This document shows, piece by piece, positions 11,344 to 23,222 of a stretch of 64,000 nucleotides of DNA. Every line of letters starts with the position of its first letter. Position 1 is the stretch's first letter. The position numbers and the translations under genes are program-made. Where the stretch lies: assembly GCA_031763025.1 (NCBI GenBank), contig JASSKH010000007.1, positions 2,341,276 through 2,405,275 on the forward strand, given 5' to 3'. Source of the DNA: Macrocystis pyrifera. Lineage: Eukaryota; Sar; Phaeophyceae; Laminariales; Laminariaceae. A model generated the notes under the pieces. That model was not told the DNA's origin. It did no database searches and was given only the letters and a program-made list of their open reading frames with translations.

Positions 11344-11632
11344 CTTATCGTTCGTGGCCGGGGAGGCGTTCAGTTGTGATGTGGGAGAGCAGTAAGGGTT
11401 CCAAGGGAAGATTATCCACAGAAGAGGTGTGACACAGGTGTCTGTGCTTGGTCAAACTCAGACCTAGTTCTTATTGGAGGTCTCTTATTTATTGGTGCGA
11501 GGCTTGCTCAAAAGGGGCAAAGTGAGAAGAGTGTAAAGGGAGGGGGGGGGGGGGCAGATCCTTTTTGAAGCCAGGAGTATCCTCTGGCTTCAACCGGCTA
11601 TAATCTACTGGCAAGGGTTCTTGCGTCACCCT

Positions 11633-11835
11633 CACTTCAATAGTACAACGCCCCGTAAGGGTGCATGCGTTACCCTCAACTCCCATAGTACAACACCCTG
11701 TAAGGGTGCATGCGTTACTCTCAAGTTCAATAGTACAATAACCCGTAAGGGTGCATGTTTTACTCTAAGCTTCAATAGTACAATAACCCGTAAGGGTGCA
11801 TACGTTTCTCTAAACTACAATAGTACAACACCCGG
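11633..11835. repeat. 45-bp tandem repeat inside the putative 5' LTR
   Basis: Four to five copies of a 44-45 bp unit, marked by GTAAGGGTGCAT at 11656, 11700, 11745 and 11790 and joined by TTCAATAGTACAAYAACCC. In LTRs such arrays often lie in U3 and act as enhancers, but nothing in the sequence proves that here. A G15-like homopolymer precedes it (11540-11556). Confidence 0.8.
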
Positions 11836-12043
11836 CGTGCGAACACACCACGCGCGTATGTCTCCGTCTCTTCGGCTACTTAATACTAGCCTGCGTATCA
11901 GATTCTACAGATATAGCAGTCGGCGTATCTACAGATACATTATTCCAAATAGTGAACGGGGTACGACCCGACTGGAACAATAATATTTAACGGCCCCTAC
12001 TGATGGTTGGTCTGTTGACTACAAAGCAAGGTACTCTATCACA

Positions 12044-12956
12044 CTTCACATCGCGGGCGGTTTTCCGCTACGCTCGCTCACATATCGTACATACGTACAT
12101 ACCCCAGCTGGGGTACTTATTTTCTTTTTTTCGATTTATGCTTCATGTCTGTACTGAGTACAGTGTACTCGTATGTACGAAAGATAAAGCACAGCACGGC
12201 ACAGCAGCACCCCAAAAACAATGAAAATGAAACCGAAAATTTCGGAAAGAACAAAAATCCCCGTCCCCTCTGGTGTAATATTTTCCTGCTTGATTGGAAC
12301 ACCTTATACCGATCGAAAAGAAGAAAAGAAGAAAATCAAACGGCAGAGCTTCTCTCTCAGCCTCGTACGCTGCCCGCCCGTTGCGACCACCTCGCCATCG
12401 ATTCAGTTCGCGTAAAGCTTTCCTCCCTCTCTTTCACATTGAGCCCCGTCGCCCGCTTCGCGTGAAGCCCGGTGCTCACCGTGGACCTCGTACGCCAGCT
12501 CTACAACGTTGGTGCCCAGACTGCGTATTTCTCTCGGTAAATTTCAGATTGGTCGCAAAAATAAGCACCGATTGGATTCATTTTTCTCATCAAAACGACC
12601 CTTATATAAATTGTAAATAGTATAACCGGAACCCCACACCAGGAGGCCAGACAGAGCCCATTCATACTTCCCTCGTGTCTCGAGACGCACGCGACACCTA
12701 GCCACGAAAACGGCGACCGCGCTCCTTACAACCCCCCTCTACCCGCCAGCACCCGCTGACACCCGTGACGGTGATGCGCTTGCCCGCGGAACCGTGCTTG
12801 GAGTACACGCACGCACAAGAAACGAAAGAAGAAAAAAGGATAGAAGGACTGAAAGTGCAAAGAGAAATGGAGAAAATAAAGACCCGCTGGAAAGGTCCGG
12901 CAAGTAATAAACGGAGGCGATTTCCACAAGTGGGAGCTCTGAGGCCAGGGATGTAC
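12044..12956 (-). repeat. R1 copy b, main segment (reverse)
   Basis: Continuation of the R1 copy interrupted at 10183. It carries the R1 landmarks in reverse order (GCGGGCGGTTTTC, ACATACCCCAGCTGGGG, CGCTTGCCCGCGG, CCGGCAAGTAATAAACGGAGG) and stops at GGGATGTAC where the 10.2-kb LTR element begins. The remaining R1 end lies at 23171-23217. Confidence 0.88.
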
Positions 12957-13470
12957 TGTTGCGGCGGAGGGACGTGGGGGCAATCTAAAGTACGACGGGT
13001 CGAGGCATGCAGCCACGAGTCGTCGGGCGCAGAGTAGTGGCGGATCACTCTGTGGGTGTGGGACTTGCGTTTCATTCAGCAGACAATCAGTCTGCTAAAT
13101 GTCAAACGCCTGACCAAGGTGTACAACGCATGCCGCGTTGTGGCCAACACCGAGTGTCTTTAGACGCTACCCAGGCAAGGAAGAGAGTACGTGCGAAACC
13201 TAAAAAGTGGATTAAAGGACTGAAAACTAAAGGATTAAAGGATTAAAGGCTAAACCGACTGTTCGCTCGCATATACGCATCGTTACGCGTGATAACGGGC
13301 ATAATCGAGTATCTGCATCGCTCGCAATCGAGGGTTTTGGTCATCGTTTGCTTCGCTCTCGCCTGAGCGAAGCCCTGTAGCCACTGGAACTGCCGAAGGG
13401 TCCAACGTACGAACTGAGGAGGCGAGTCAGGTGAGCGTTGACAGCTCACCCCGGGGAGCTTGCCGTAACA
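12957..13470 (+). repeat. Left LTR of the 10.2-kb element
   Basis: 514 bp, TG...CA bounded, with inverted termini TGTTGCGGC/GCCGTAACA. It matches 22651-23166 with only scattered changes (for example CAGACAATCAGT against CAGACAGTTTCAGT, and TGATAACGG against TGACAACGG), suggesting a recent insertion. Confidence 0.92.
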
Positions 13471-13490
13471 TGATGAACCCGGAGATCGAC
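13471..13490 (+). promoter_or_regulatory. Candidate primer-binding site
   Basis: TGATGAACCCGGAGATCGAC follows the left LTR directly. The second LTR-end copy at 14919 is followed by TGGTGAACCCAGGGAGATAC, so the intact site probably begins TGGTGAACCC, compatible with annealing to a tRNA 3' CCA end. Which tRNA was not identified. Confidence 0.5.
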
Positions 13491-14751
13491 CCAGGCAGGA
13501 TCAGGAAGTGGTGATAGGGTTACGAGCACCATGCAGGGCGGAGAGAGCAAGTCACACGAGCACCAGCTGCTCGAGGGCTGGTGTCCGCAAAAACAAATTG
13601 GGGGGTTCGGCGAACTGATGGAATCTGATGCTGTTCTGTAATGAATGTTTGTTTTGCGAACTTGATGGAATCTGATAATGCGATTGGTTCGGTAAAGCTT
13701 GGGCCTGGCGAATTGGTGGAATCTGATGAACATTTGTAAGTCGTCGTACGCAGCTGGAAGGCGAAGGTGAGCGCCCGACAGCCACTGTGGCAGTAGACGA
13801 GTCGCGGGGTGAGCGCTTCTCGGGGGTAGTGCTCAGGGTGACGGTGAGCACTAACGAGCCGGCAAGGAGCTTTTATTATTATACTACTTGGGCCGTACGA
13901 CTCACCACATCTAGTGACGACCTACAGCTGGTATACTATTATGTCGTATAAAAATGAAAACCCACTACGTGGAAAAAAACGAAATTAACTTGAAAATTAA
14001 GCTCATCGCGGATCGGTCATAGACGGTGTTTTAGGAGGCTGCACAAGAGGTTGCATATACGGACAGGAAATGTGGTTGAGCAGTACGGACGAAGCCAGAC
14101 AGACAGCTGGTAGCTGTACTACCTGCGGTGGGCTGCATAGGTACGTTTGTCCTGTCAACAGTAGGGCGGTGCCACCAAACTCATGTGAAGTCCTGGCAAG
14201 GCAAACAAAAAGTGTCTGGGCTGGCTCCCTGCATTGCCAAGGGAGCAGTCAACTGGTACTGGTCACAGTAGTATCCAAGGCATCGAGCAGTGCTACGAAC
14301 ACTCGTATCTCCAGGCACTGCTGCTGCTATTATATTAGTAGTTCTAGTATCAACACTAAAAATGAGTAGGCGGTTTATGTCTGTTGATGGGAAAAAATCG
14401 CAAACTGGCGACCTGCAGTGATATGATCACCTTCGAAAAAGGAGTCGTCGTTCTTATTCTGAACGAAAAGATGTGGAAGATCCCGTGAGTAACAACCAAT
14501 GTAAAATGTCCATTATTGTATTATTAATAGTATTCTACAAACAGTACAAGAAAATATGTGTTTTCGTCGGGGTGGATACCTACCAGGTACCTGGTATGAT
14601 TTTACTATTTGGACATTCTGATAATGATATCATTGTACTGTTTAGTAGTACTACACCCTCGGGCATATCTCACCAGGTTTCCTCGTACAGCACGTACGGC
14701 AATGTGCTACCGCTGCGCCACCGAGAAAAGATTATTAATAGGGACATGAAG
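13491..14751. other. Interior of the 10.2-kb element, non-coding
   Basis: Includes a short tandem word (GATGGAATCTGATAATG, three to four copies, 13615-13735) and several GGTGAGCGC motifs. No ORF has family resemblance. Confidence 0.5.
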
Positions 14752-14919
14752 TAATCGAGTATCTGCATCGCTCGCAATCGAGGGTTTGGTCATCGTTTGC
14801 TTCGCTCTCGCCTGAGCGAAGCCCTGTAGCCACTGGAACTGCCGAAGGGTCCAACGTACGAACTGAGGAGGCGAGTCAGGTGAGCGTTGACAGCTCACCC
14901 CGGGGAGCTTGCCGTAACA
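14752..14919 (+). repeat. Internal partial LTR (last 168 bp)
   Basis: Matches 13302-13470 almost exactly, with one T fewer in GGGTTTGG. It ends at the same GCCGTAACA and continues into a PBS-like TGGTGAACCC. It marks either a nested element fragment or recombination between related copies. Confidence 0.9.
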
Positions 14920-16734
14920 TGGTGAACCCAGGGAGATACAAACTCCCAATCTTCAGGAGACTTTGTCTTTCGCTGCCTAGCCCATATCAGTTCTGGGGGG
15001 GGGGGAGCACGGTTGACGAAAACGGGGAAGAGACGGCAGACAGGATAGCTACTTCTGTTGGTATCAGATCGATTAATGGTATATAAAACCTGTCGACGCA
15101 ACTCGTACCACAAACTGCTGCGGCTGTTGTGCTTCGGTTTACCTACTATTTTCTTGGTCTTACTCTGTATAGTATAGCGCGTGTTGTGATACTGCTGTCT
15201 ATTTTCCTGGTTCTTGTGTCATCTGCCACATCTCCTCGGGGGGCACGAAACGTGGTTTATATTTTACCGAGTATGTTCGTATTTCCTAACGCGTACGAAA
15301 TAGAGTCGTTTTATGTACGTTGACCTGTTCGGCCTTAACAACCATATTTCACCTCTATTCGGATCGCATAACCTTGAATCAACCACACATCTTTGGCGCC
15401 GGGATAATGGGGCCTGAACAAAGCATGGCAAACTCCCTGTTAATAGCTATACCATATACTTGGTAGTCATCAAACTTGCACCTTATTAGGATTGCTGTAG
15501 CAGCATGAACTACAGCAGTTTATGGCTACGATTATTCATAAATAGCGGCATATAGTTATCAAGTATCGGTATGTATGAAGTACAACAGTATTCACCTACG
15601 AATAAGAAAACCTGCTTCGAGCGCCACACTAAAACCTACAGTAAACACCTAAACGAGTACCAGGTATGAGCGGACATGTTGCCCTGCTGGACGGACCGTA
15701 CAAAGATATCATGATAAATTACATACTACCACTACGAACTGGGCCAGCCTTCCAACGCACCTGTTTTTGTCAATGTGGTGTCATAAGCACACAAAACAAG
15801 GGGGGGAGGTTGATAGGTTGCTTTGTTTGGGTGAGTATGAGGTATACATTATCGCATACGCGACGGTAAATGTTCAATGCTGCAAGGGTAGCGATAACGA
15901 TGGACCTGGCACAAAATTGAGTACTGGTACGCAGGAACCTCGAAAACCTAAGAAAACAAAGTAGCCCATCAGAAATACAACTGAGTAGCAGGAAGAGTGC
16001 TTGGCTGAATTAGGTGCACCACAGGTTGTGTTAGTGGTTGACGATTCAACCACAATACTGCTGATTATCAAGCGAGTATAGTCCTCTACGTGCATTGCTG
16101 TAGTTCGTGGTGGTACACTACTATTGTTATTTTGCTTGCCCGTCAAAAACAACCCTGGTGCATGGAAAATAAGGGAGCGATACAGAAAGGACCACACTCG
16201 GTATGCACCCACGCAAACGTCCTCACTAGGTATATACACAGTGATCCACAAACTGGCTGTGACTCATGGTATGATCTGACAACTTTTGTTAGTCCGTGGC
16301 TTCCGCTGTGGAACAGGGATGAACTAAAGCCACACACACAGTACACAGACCTTGCACGAACTGACAACGATAATACCACAGCTGCAGCGTAAGATTAGCA
16401 CAACCGTGGCAATATACCGGTATTCTGCACCTGTTGCTTAGGAGTGAGTTGCCATCTTTGCACGTGTTCATGTTATTCACAGCCTGATTTGCACGTATCA
16501 ACCATAGGGGTTGTATGCTAGTACGTTTGGTATTCTTGGCACAATAGGAAGCGTGGGATGTGCATTTCGGCTGTTGTTCGGGTTGCATGACGGATAGTAC
16601 TCTTGGCCTTCTTGGTATGATAGCATGCCTGAGATATTCGCATGACGGCTGTTGCTGGGGTTGTATGACAGTATGCTTGGTACTCTTGGGATGATATCAT
16701 GCTGGGGAGTGAGAACTTGTCATTACTAGCGGGC
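14920..16734. other. Interior of the 10.2-kb element, no feature recognised
   Basis: Anonymous sequence with short ORFs that match nothing I know. A G10 run occurs at 14996-15005. Confidence 0.5.
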
Positions 16735-17045
16735 AGGATGGCGAGGTGAGCGCCCCCGCGGATTGACCTCAGTGAAGGTGAGCACTGATGAGCGTAGCGC
16801 CTTGCAAGTGAAGGTAAGCACTTGTCATTGTGCTATCGCTGAGAGGGGAGGTGAAGGTGAGCCCTTCCCTCAGGATTGGATGCTGTGGGGATTCCAGGAG
16901 TTCGGTAGGTTTGTGTGCTGTTGAGTGTCATGGGGTCTGGTTTTGTAGCGAGGTGAGCGCCTCCGTGGGTTGAGTTCAGTGAAGGTAAGCACTGAGGGCA
17001 TAGCATTTTGACAGTGAAGGTGAGCACTTGTCATTATAGGGGCAG
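16735..17045 (+). repeat. Duplicated block rich in GAAGGTGAGCAC motifs
   Basis: Two diverged units of about 200 bp share the order GAGGTGAGCGCC, GAAGGTRAGCACTGA and GTGAAGGTRAGCACTTGTCAT. The recurring AAGGTRAGC is identical to a consensus 5' splice site. Similar words lie at 13760-13845 and in the LTR end (CAGGTGAGCG). Confidence 0.7.
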
Positions 17046-17109
17046 ATGATGGTGAGGTCTCCCCTGAGACGTGAGTTTTGGTGGGTGCGTGGGGGTTTTG
17101 GTTCGTGTT

Positions 17110-17990
17110 TACTCCGTTACATAATCAGTAACGGGTATCATAGCATCATACCACTTACAACTTGAATGCACTCACTGTGGTTACATAACGGGTAATGGAC
17201 ACGACAGCACCGTACCACTTACAACTTGACGCATTCACTTTCGCTCAGACGACGTGAGGTTGTGTGCCGTCGTTATGGAAAAGTCTATGTCACTTATGCT
17301 CAGACGACGTGAGGTTATGTGCCGTCGTCAGGGCAAAGGCTGTGCTACTCATGGTATTGAATACTTAAGTTACACCACCGTACCACTTACCACTTGTAGG
17401 TACATTCACAGCAGTTATGTACCGTCATCAGTGCAAAGGCTGTGCTACTCATGGTATCGGATACTACAGCACCGTACCACTTACCACTTGGATACATTCA
17501 CAGCAGTTATGTGCCGTCGTTGTGGCAAAGGCTATGTCACTTGTGCTCAGACGACGTGAGGTTATGTGCCGTCGTTAGGGCTAAGGCTGTGCCACTTATT
17601 CCCAGACGACGTGAGGTGCTATGCCGTCATTGTGCCAAACGGCTCTGCCAATTTGGCCTAGGCGACGTGAACGTTTGGGCCGCCGCTGCGCCAAAGGAAA
17701 TGCCTTGTTTGATCAGCCGACGTGATATTGTGTGCCGCCGTCATAGCAAAGGCAGGCGGTGGGATGCAGAAAGTCGCTCCCGGCGCCGTAGCAGTGTGCT
17801 ACACCTAATTTATTTTCCGGACGCTGTACCACGTTTGCCCAGCCGAGGTGAGGTAGTGCTATGTCGTCACTGTGGCAAACGACTGTCATTTTGGCCTGGA
17901 CGGCATGAGGGTTAGCGCCGCCGCTGCGGCAAAGGATTTACCACGCTAGCGCAGACGACGTGAGGTTGGGGGCCGTCGTCAAAGGCGGGC
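17110..17990 (+). repeat. Tandem array with 54-bp unit (CAGACGACGTGAGGT)
   Basis: Eight or more diverged copies of a 54-55 bp unit, seen as GACGTGAGGT near 17251, 17305, 17553, 17608, 17841 and 17957. Each is followed by TATGTGCCGTCGTY and GGCAAAGGC. A second unit of about 110 bp (ACCGTACCACTTACMACTTG) is interleaved at 17130-17520. One frame gives repeated CRRxGKG/CRHCGKR peptides, which look like CxxC knuckles, but there is no continuous ORF. Confidence 0.75.
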
Positions 17991-20900
17991 AGTGGGTGGC
18001 CGAGGATGATACCCTGCCCTGTAGCAATGTGTATGTATCTGACATCTGTTTTCCACGAGTATTTGGCCTGGGTGCTCCGATATCAGACGCGCAAAGAGCT
18101 CTGTATGACCTATAAACCTGGTTGGCCTATTGCGCCGGTTCGTATTTTGACACAGCTCTGTGCATGGCATTGACGAGCAAGCATGCACGTGCGCGCACCG
18201 TATCCGGGTGCGGTCGCGTAGCTTGTCATTACAGCAGGTTGGATGTTGCCCACGATGAACTAAGGAACTGCAAGTCCTCTTTCAGTACAGTGTGTAGTAC
18301 TGAGAGTATCCATACATGCAAAGTAACGGTACAAAGAAATGCTGCACTATCGTTCAGGTGTGCACCAAACAATTGTTTCTGTACGTGATTGGTGTTTTTG
18401 CAGAGCCTATCTTTGCTTTATGCACGAATATCCAAGAGTTAATACCATCAATATGCACTTGTGCGGTGGTGTGTTTGATTTGGTGTGCAGATGAGTTTTT
18501 CATTATTCCAAGCACGCTCTCACGTACCACCGTATCCTGATTGCTACAGTTTTCAGGAGGATGAACGACGGAAGGAAAAACGAAACATAAAGGGAATATA
18601 TCTAAGTTTATCTACATGTTAAAGTTAAACCCCCTACATATACACCTGCGCATATTTATTCGGAACAACGTCTTTAAACACCTATGCAGACCGTCTGGTA
18701 CGCGCTTCGAGCCAGGAAATAAACCGCGTTACCGGGTATAACAACGGTAATATATGGCCGGAACGAAATGGTTGAATACGCTAATCGAGACGGTACTGAG
18801 TGTAGGATGCAGAATGTATGCCTGACACAGAATCCGAACCGTATCCACGACACCAGGAATCGGCCAAAGCAACAGTTTAGCGTTCCACCGAAAATAGTTG
18901 TCGTTTATCCAGTGGATGTGTCACAGTGATAGACACGGGACAGAGTGGATGAAGTTATTGTTCGATATCTTGCGTTCGCTCAGCCGAGTGAAACGCAAGG
19001 GGGGGGGGGGAGAGCACATCCAAGGTAAGGGGATTACTGCTGTCAACCCAACCCTTGGCAGAGAATGTCTTAGATAAGGGGACTGCTGTACTTTGGGCGG
19101 TCAACCCAACCCGGGGTTGGGTCGCTCCTACCTTGATGAAAACGCGCATCTACGTGAAGGATATCCAAGGTAAGGATTTTTGTGAGCGGTCGTGGAGTTC
19201 CCCTACGAGGAAGAGGTTAATAGGTTGATCAACACCAAGGTACATGGGTGATTCAGGAAGCGGACAATCGACCCCAAGGTGAAGACGTTGGAAGTAATAA
19301 AACAATAGACTCCAAAAGCATATAGGAATCGCTCCGAAACGCGAAGCAGCCGAGAGTGGAGTTCCTATTCTCCTGGCGACCGTCCTCCAAGATCGAATGC
19401 TCGAAAATAATGTGAAAATGATGGGAGGCGGCTCTATGAGTTAATTGAGTGCTACAACCCTTGAGAAATACGGGAGTGTGATAAATGTCGCGAAAGCAGA
19501 AGGCTTTTTAACTGTGTGCCACTCTTGAGGCAAACTAGGAGGGTCATCAATGAGACACAAAGGCTACTGGATCCGGAATTATCACGGATATGGCGAAGAA
19601 GGTAAGTAGAGCCAAGCCCAACGAAACCGGAGTTAAAGGTAACCGACCCCAGAGCCACCACGGGTACTACCAAGGAGGTAACAAGAGTCACGCTCAACGA
19701 AGTCAGAGAGAACGGTAACTGGCTGGTAAACGGCGCCCAACGCTAAGAATGGACCGGCGTGTCTCGACAACTATTTGCACGAGTGGGAGTGGCCAATTCA
19801 GGGGTAAGTCCATAACACTACAAGATCAACGCTATCCTCAACTTGCTCAGGCCAACATACTGGGAAACGTGAGCCCCTTGGTTAGCGTGGCATGGTACCG
19901 GTGAGCACGTGCCTCAATACCGGCCACTAGCATAACGAACGAACCTGTCCCGGCCAGACAGAAACGTCCAACACATGCGAGTGATTGAGAACAAAGAAAG
20001 GGTGTCGCCAGGTACACACGAACACCGAGCGTGCCATCGAGTGTACGGTCGCCTTGAGTCAATCAGGCAATGCTGGGCGGTCGTCCACGCCACAGGAGGT
20101 GAGTGCGGTGTTGTGGTCGGTGAACTAATTTAGACGGTATGTCTGGGGAAGGGAGTTGCCCGTCGTCGACTCGGCTGTTCAAAAGTCAGAGACTTTCCTG
20201 CATGCGGCGCAGAAGAGATCTGCGATTCATCGAATGCGCCACGGACCTGTAGTAGTCACCCTGAGCTCGTCACCTGCTCCCGAATACCTGGTCAAGGCTG
20301 GCGTGTTCTGCTTTGAGGTGATAGGTTCAGGGAGGTTTTTCCAGACGATGCACCTTGTTGTAAACGTACTGAGGTCCGGAGGGACTAGCATCGGAGGGAT
20401 TTATCCTTGCAGAGCTTGTTGCAGACGAAGGGATTGCACCGGCAACAGAGAGTGATACAGGAATTAGAGGCAAACGTATTGTGTACACATCAGGTGCCAC
20501 CTGTTATGCATGCATACAACCTGTAACGACGCGCTCGAAACCAGAAAATCAACCGCGTTGTGACCCCCATAACATGCTTGATCAACCAACTTCGATGGTT
20601 GTTAAGACGACTGCAATTACGGGAAATTGTAACATTCTTGATGTTGCCGAGTCACTACTGCCGTAGCTGTGGATTATCTCCAAGGGCAACGAGACGGCAC
20701 GAGGGGCCCGTAAGTCCACCCTCTGCCCTATCAACCCAAGTAATCGATACAGTGCAGAATTCGCGTCTGTTAAAGGGAGATCATGGAAGAGGTTCTTCCA
20801 TGGTGGAGTGCTGCCACGGAAACACGAATATTCTTAGTCGGGCCTGTGGGTCAGGTGAAGAGGCAAAGATGAAGATGTATGGTACTTGCAATACCACGAA

Positions 20901-22330
20901 GGTATACGCCGGCAAACTCTTAATAACGAGGACTCAAAGCTAGCTACATTGAAGCCATTGATACCGCCTTGGTTCGCAACACGTTTGGTGGTCCGGGCGT
21001 GGCATGCCCAACTTTTCTGACCCAGGGCAAGCGTAAGTAGCCCACGTTAGCCAAGGACGTAAAGTATGTGCTCTTATATAAGCGCAGGAGTAGCAAATGG
21101 GTGACCACGCAAGTGATAGTATCACTCACTATTATAGCACCCTACAATCGTGGAAGGTCCCTGAGATGTACTTATCAGACCTTCAGCAGGGGCTGCAAGC
21201 AGGTAATAGTTTCGAGTATGCGTTGTCCTTGGTGGAAGAAGCGAGCACATCTTTTGCTCACGTGTCCTGTGCCGTCGCAGGAGACACTCGCGGTAAAACC
21301 TCACACTGAGCGATGTGCGTTTCGGAATCGCTATTGTTGGACCGGGGCGATGCAGGGGGGGAGTTTACAGCCGTGAACCCCCTATGCCAGTAGCTAAGAG
21401 TGTCGGTGTGCTACGGTCTCGTCAACCACACCCGAGGGCAGGGATCTGTCGAACTATGCGAGAGTGGCCACAGAAAGCATTATCGGCACTCTGCAAGTCT
21501 TCGCCTCTTCAGTGAACCGAAGAAGTACTCTCCGAGTGATGGATTCGGCGTTTCACCCCAGGTCTTTACTCACCATGTGTTCTGTTGACGTTAGTCAGGC
21601 CCGTCACTGATGGGTATCAGGCCGAGGCTAAACGTTTGTCATGCCTGTCATTGATTGTTGTGATGCCCGTCATCGCGATTGACAAAATTTACGTGAACGC
21701 GTGCATTGCCAAACCGAGGACGACGGTCTTCGCACTGGGCATCACGACATTTCATGAATGCTCCGACCTGGCAATGCCGTCGATATGGCTCGCGCACCTG
21801 GTCGGGGGATCGGATAGAAGATTAGCCGAGAAATACACTTTGGCGGAAACCGTTGTACACGATGACCGATCGCAAGCTCTCGGGGGGCGTCGCAAACACG
21901 TGAGTATGCAAGTACGTTTTAACTGGATTGACTGGAATCTTCGAGAGTATTACTCAGCTACAGCTGCACGTATTCCTGGTGGACACGCGTAAGTATGGGA
22001 GTAGCCCCCGATGGGATCCGGATGAGGTGAGTACAGGTTTCACTTCCAGGCAGCTGTATAGATTTCACGCTTTGTATGGACTGCACCAGGGATCAGACTG
22101 CCGTTCTCGCCCGCCGGAGATGTCAATAAGGAAAGAGCGAGAAACAGCTTCCAGAGTAGCGAGCGAGACACACCGGCTAGATACGAAGGTCCGCAGGGAG
22201 TTTCCAGACGTTCGAAGGCGGCAAACGTTCATCGAAGAAGTGTACGACGTCAGCCATTAATCGCGGTGAGTGGGGTGTCTAGATAGCAGTTCAAGCGTCA
22301 TGTTTAAACTGGAGGGAGCAGCTGGCGACA
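17991..22330. other. Interior of the 10.2-kb element, no coding region recognised
   Basis: 4.3 kb searched by eye in six frames. ORFs up to 135 residues occur (for example 21585-21992 plus) but show no RT, RNase H, integrase or other motif I can name. A G13 run occurs at 19001-19013. Confidence 0.5.
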
Positions 22331-22600
22331 ACTTCAGCCTAAACCGTTTGTTCAAGCGGTGGGTCTGGCTGGAAATTGGAAGAAGATATGGAGGAGTGGA
22401 ATCGCCGGAGCTACAGTGGAGGAAAGCCTAAACCGTTGGTCCAAACGGCGGGTCTGGCGGAGATGGAATGGGCAGGCGGGGAAGAAAGGAAAGCAAGGGA
22501 GGGCGCTGGCAACCACCCCGGCCTAAACCGTTGGTCTAAACGGCGGGTCTGGCGGGGATGGAATGGGCAGGGGGGGAGAAAGGGGAGGAGCTCCGTCATC
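22331..22600 (+). repeat. Triplicated 95-bp unit before the right LTR
   Basis: Three copies start near 22337, 22426 and 22522, with GCCTAAACCGTTGGTC, AAACGGCGGGTCTGGCGG and GATGGAATGGGCAGG in order. Part of the LTR element's interior. Confidence 0.8.
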
Positions 22601-22639
22601 CGGGGCCGCGCTTTCTTAAGATCTGGAAGATAGTACCAG

Positions 22640-22650
22640 ACTTGGGGGGG
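22640..22650 (+). promoter_or_regulatory. Polypurine tract of the 10.2-kb element
   Basis: ACTTGGGGGGG abuts the right LTR start (TGTTGCGGC), as expected for the plus-strand primer of an LTR retrotransposon coding on the plus strand. Confidence 0.6.
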
Positions 22651-23166
22651 TGTTGCGGCGGAGGGACGTGGGGGCAATCTAAAGTACGACGGGTCGAGGC
22701 ATGCAGCCACGAGTCGTCGGGCGCAGAGTAGTGGCGGATCACTCTGTGGGTGTGGGACTTGCGTTTCATTTAGCAGACAGTTTCAGTCTGCTGAATGTCA
22801 AACGCCTGACCAAGGTGTACAACGCATGCCGCGTTGTGGCCAACACCGAGTGTCTTTAGACGCTACCCAGGCAAGGAAGAGAGTACGTGCGAAACCTAAA
22901 AAGTGGATTAAAGGACTGAAAACTAAAGGATTAAAGGATTAAAGGCTAAACCGACTGTTCGCTCGCATATACGCATCGTTACGCGTGACAACGGGCATAA
23001 TCGAGTATCTGCATCGCTCGCAATCGAGGGTTTTGGTCATCGTTTGCTTCGCTCTCGCCTGAGCGAAGCCCTGTAGCCACTGGAACTGCCGAAGGGTCCA
23101 ACGTACGAACTGAGGAGGCGAGTCAGGTGAGCGTTGACAGCTCACCCCGGGGAGCTTGCCGTAACA
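22651..23166 (+). repeat. Right LTR of the 10.2-kb element
   Basis: 516 bp direct copy of 12957-13470, ending GCCGTAACA. It is followed by the GTAC target duplication and then the interrupted R1 sequence CAACCGAGCACGCTCAGAG. Confidence 0.92.
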
Positions 23167-23170
23167 GTAC

Positions 23171-23217
23171 CAACCGAGCACGCTCAGAGAGTGAGATATC
23201 TATAAGTAGTTATATCG
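23171..23217 (-). repeat. R1 copy b, inner end (reverse)
   Basis: CAACCGAGCACGCTCAGAG followed by ATATCTATAAGTAGTTATAT completes the R1 copy whose main part lies at 12044-12956. It ends at the TATCA target duplication of the copia element. Confidence 0.85.
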
Positions 23218-23222
23218 TATCA

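Larger units (their letters stand above)
10184..12043 (-). mobile_element. Small LTR-like retroelement with gag-like ORF
   Basis: Termini TGTGATA...TATCACA, flanked by GCTTC (10179-10183) and ACTTC (12043-12047, four of five bases matching). The R1 host sequence is continuous across these points. Direct repeats 10184-10345 and 11375-11536 are about 90% identical and look like the shared part of two LTRs. If coding is on the minus strand, the 5' LTR would be 11375-12043 (669 bp) and the 3' LTR would lack its U3 part. The inside is only about 1 kb, with no protease, integrase or RT. LTR class is inference. Confidence 0.65.
12957..23166 (+). mobile_element. 10.2-kb LTR element with no recognisable gag-pol (LARD-like)
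   Basis: Two direct LTRs (12957-13470 and 22651-23166) begin TGTTGCGGC and end GCCGTAACA, and are nearly identical. The element is flanked by GTAC on both sides (12953-12956, 23167-23170), and the host R1 sequence joins up across it. A G-run PPT precedes the right LTR. The 9.2-kb interior shows no protease, RT, RNase H or integrase motif in any frame. It carries several tandem-repeat blocks and an extra partial LTR. Large non-coding LTR elements are known as LARDs; they depend on an autonomous partner for movement. Confidence 0.88.
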
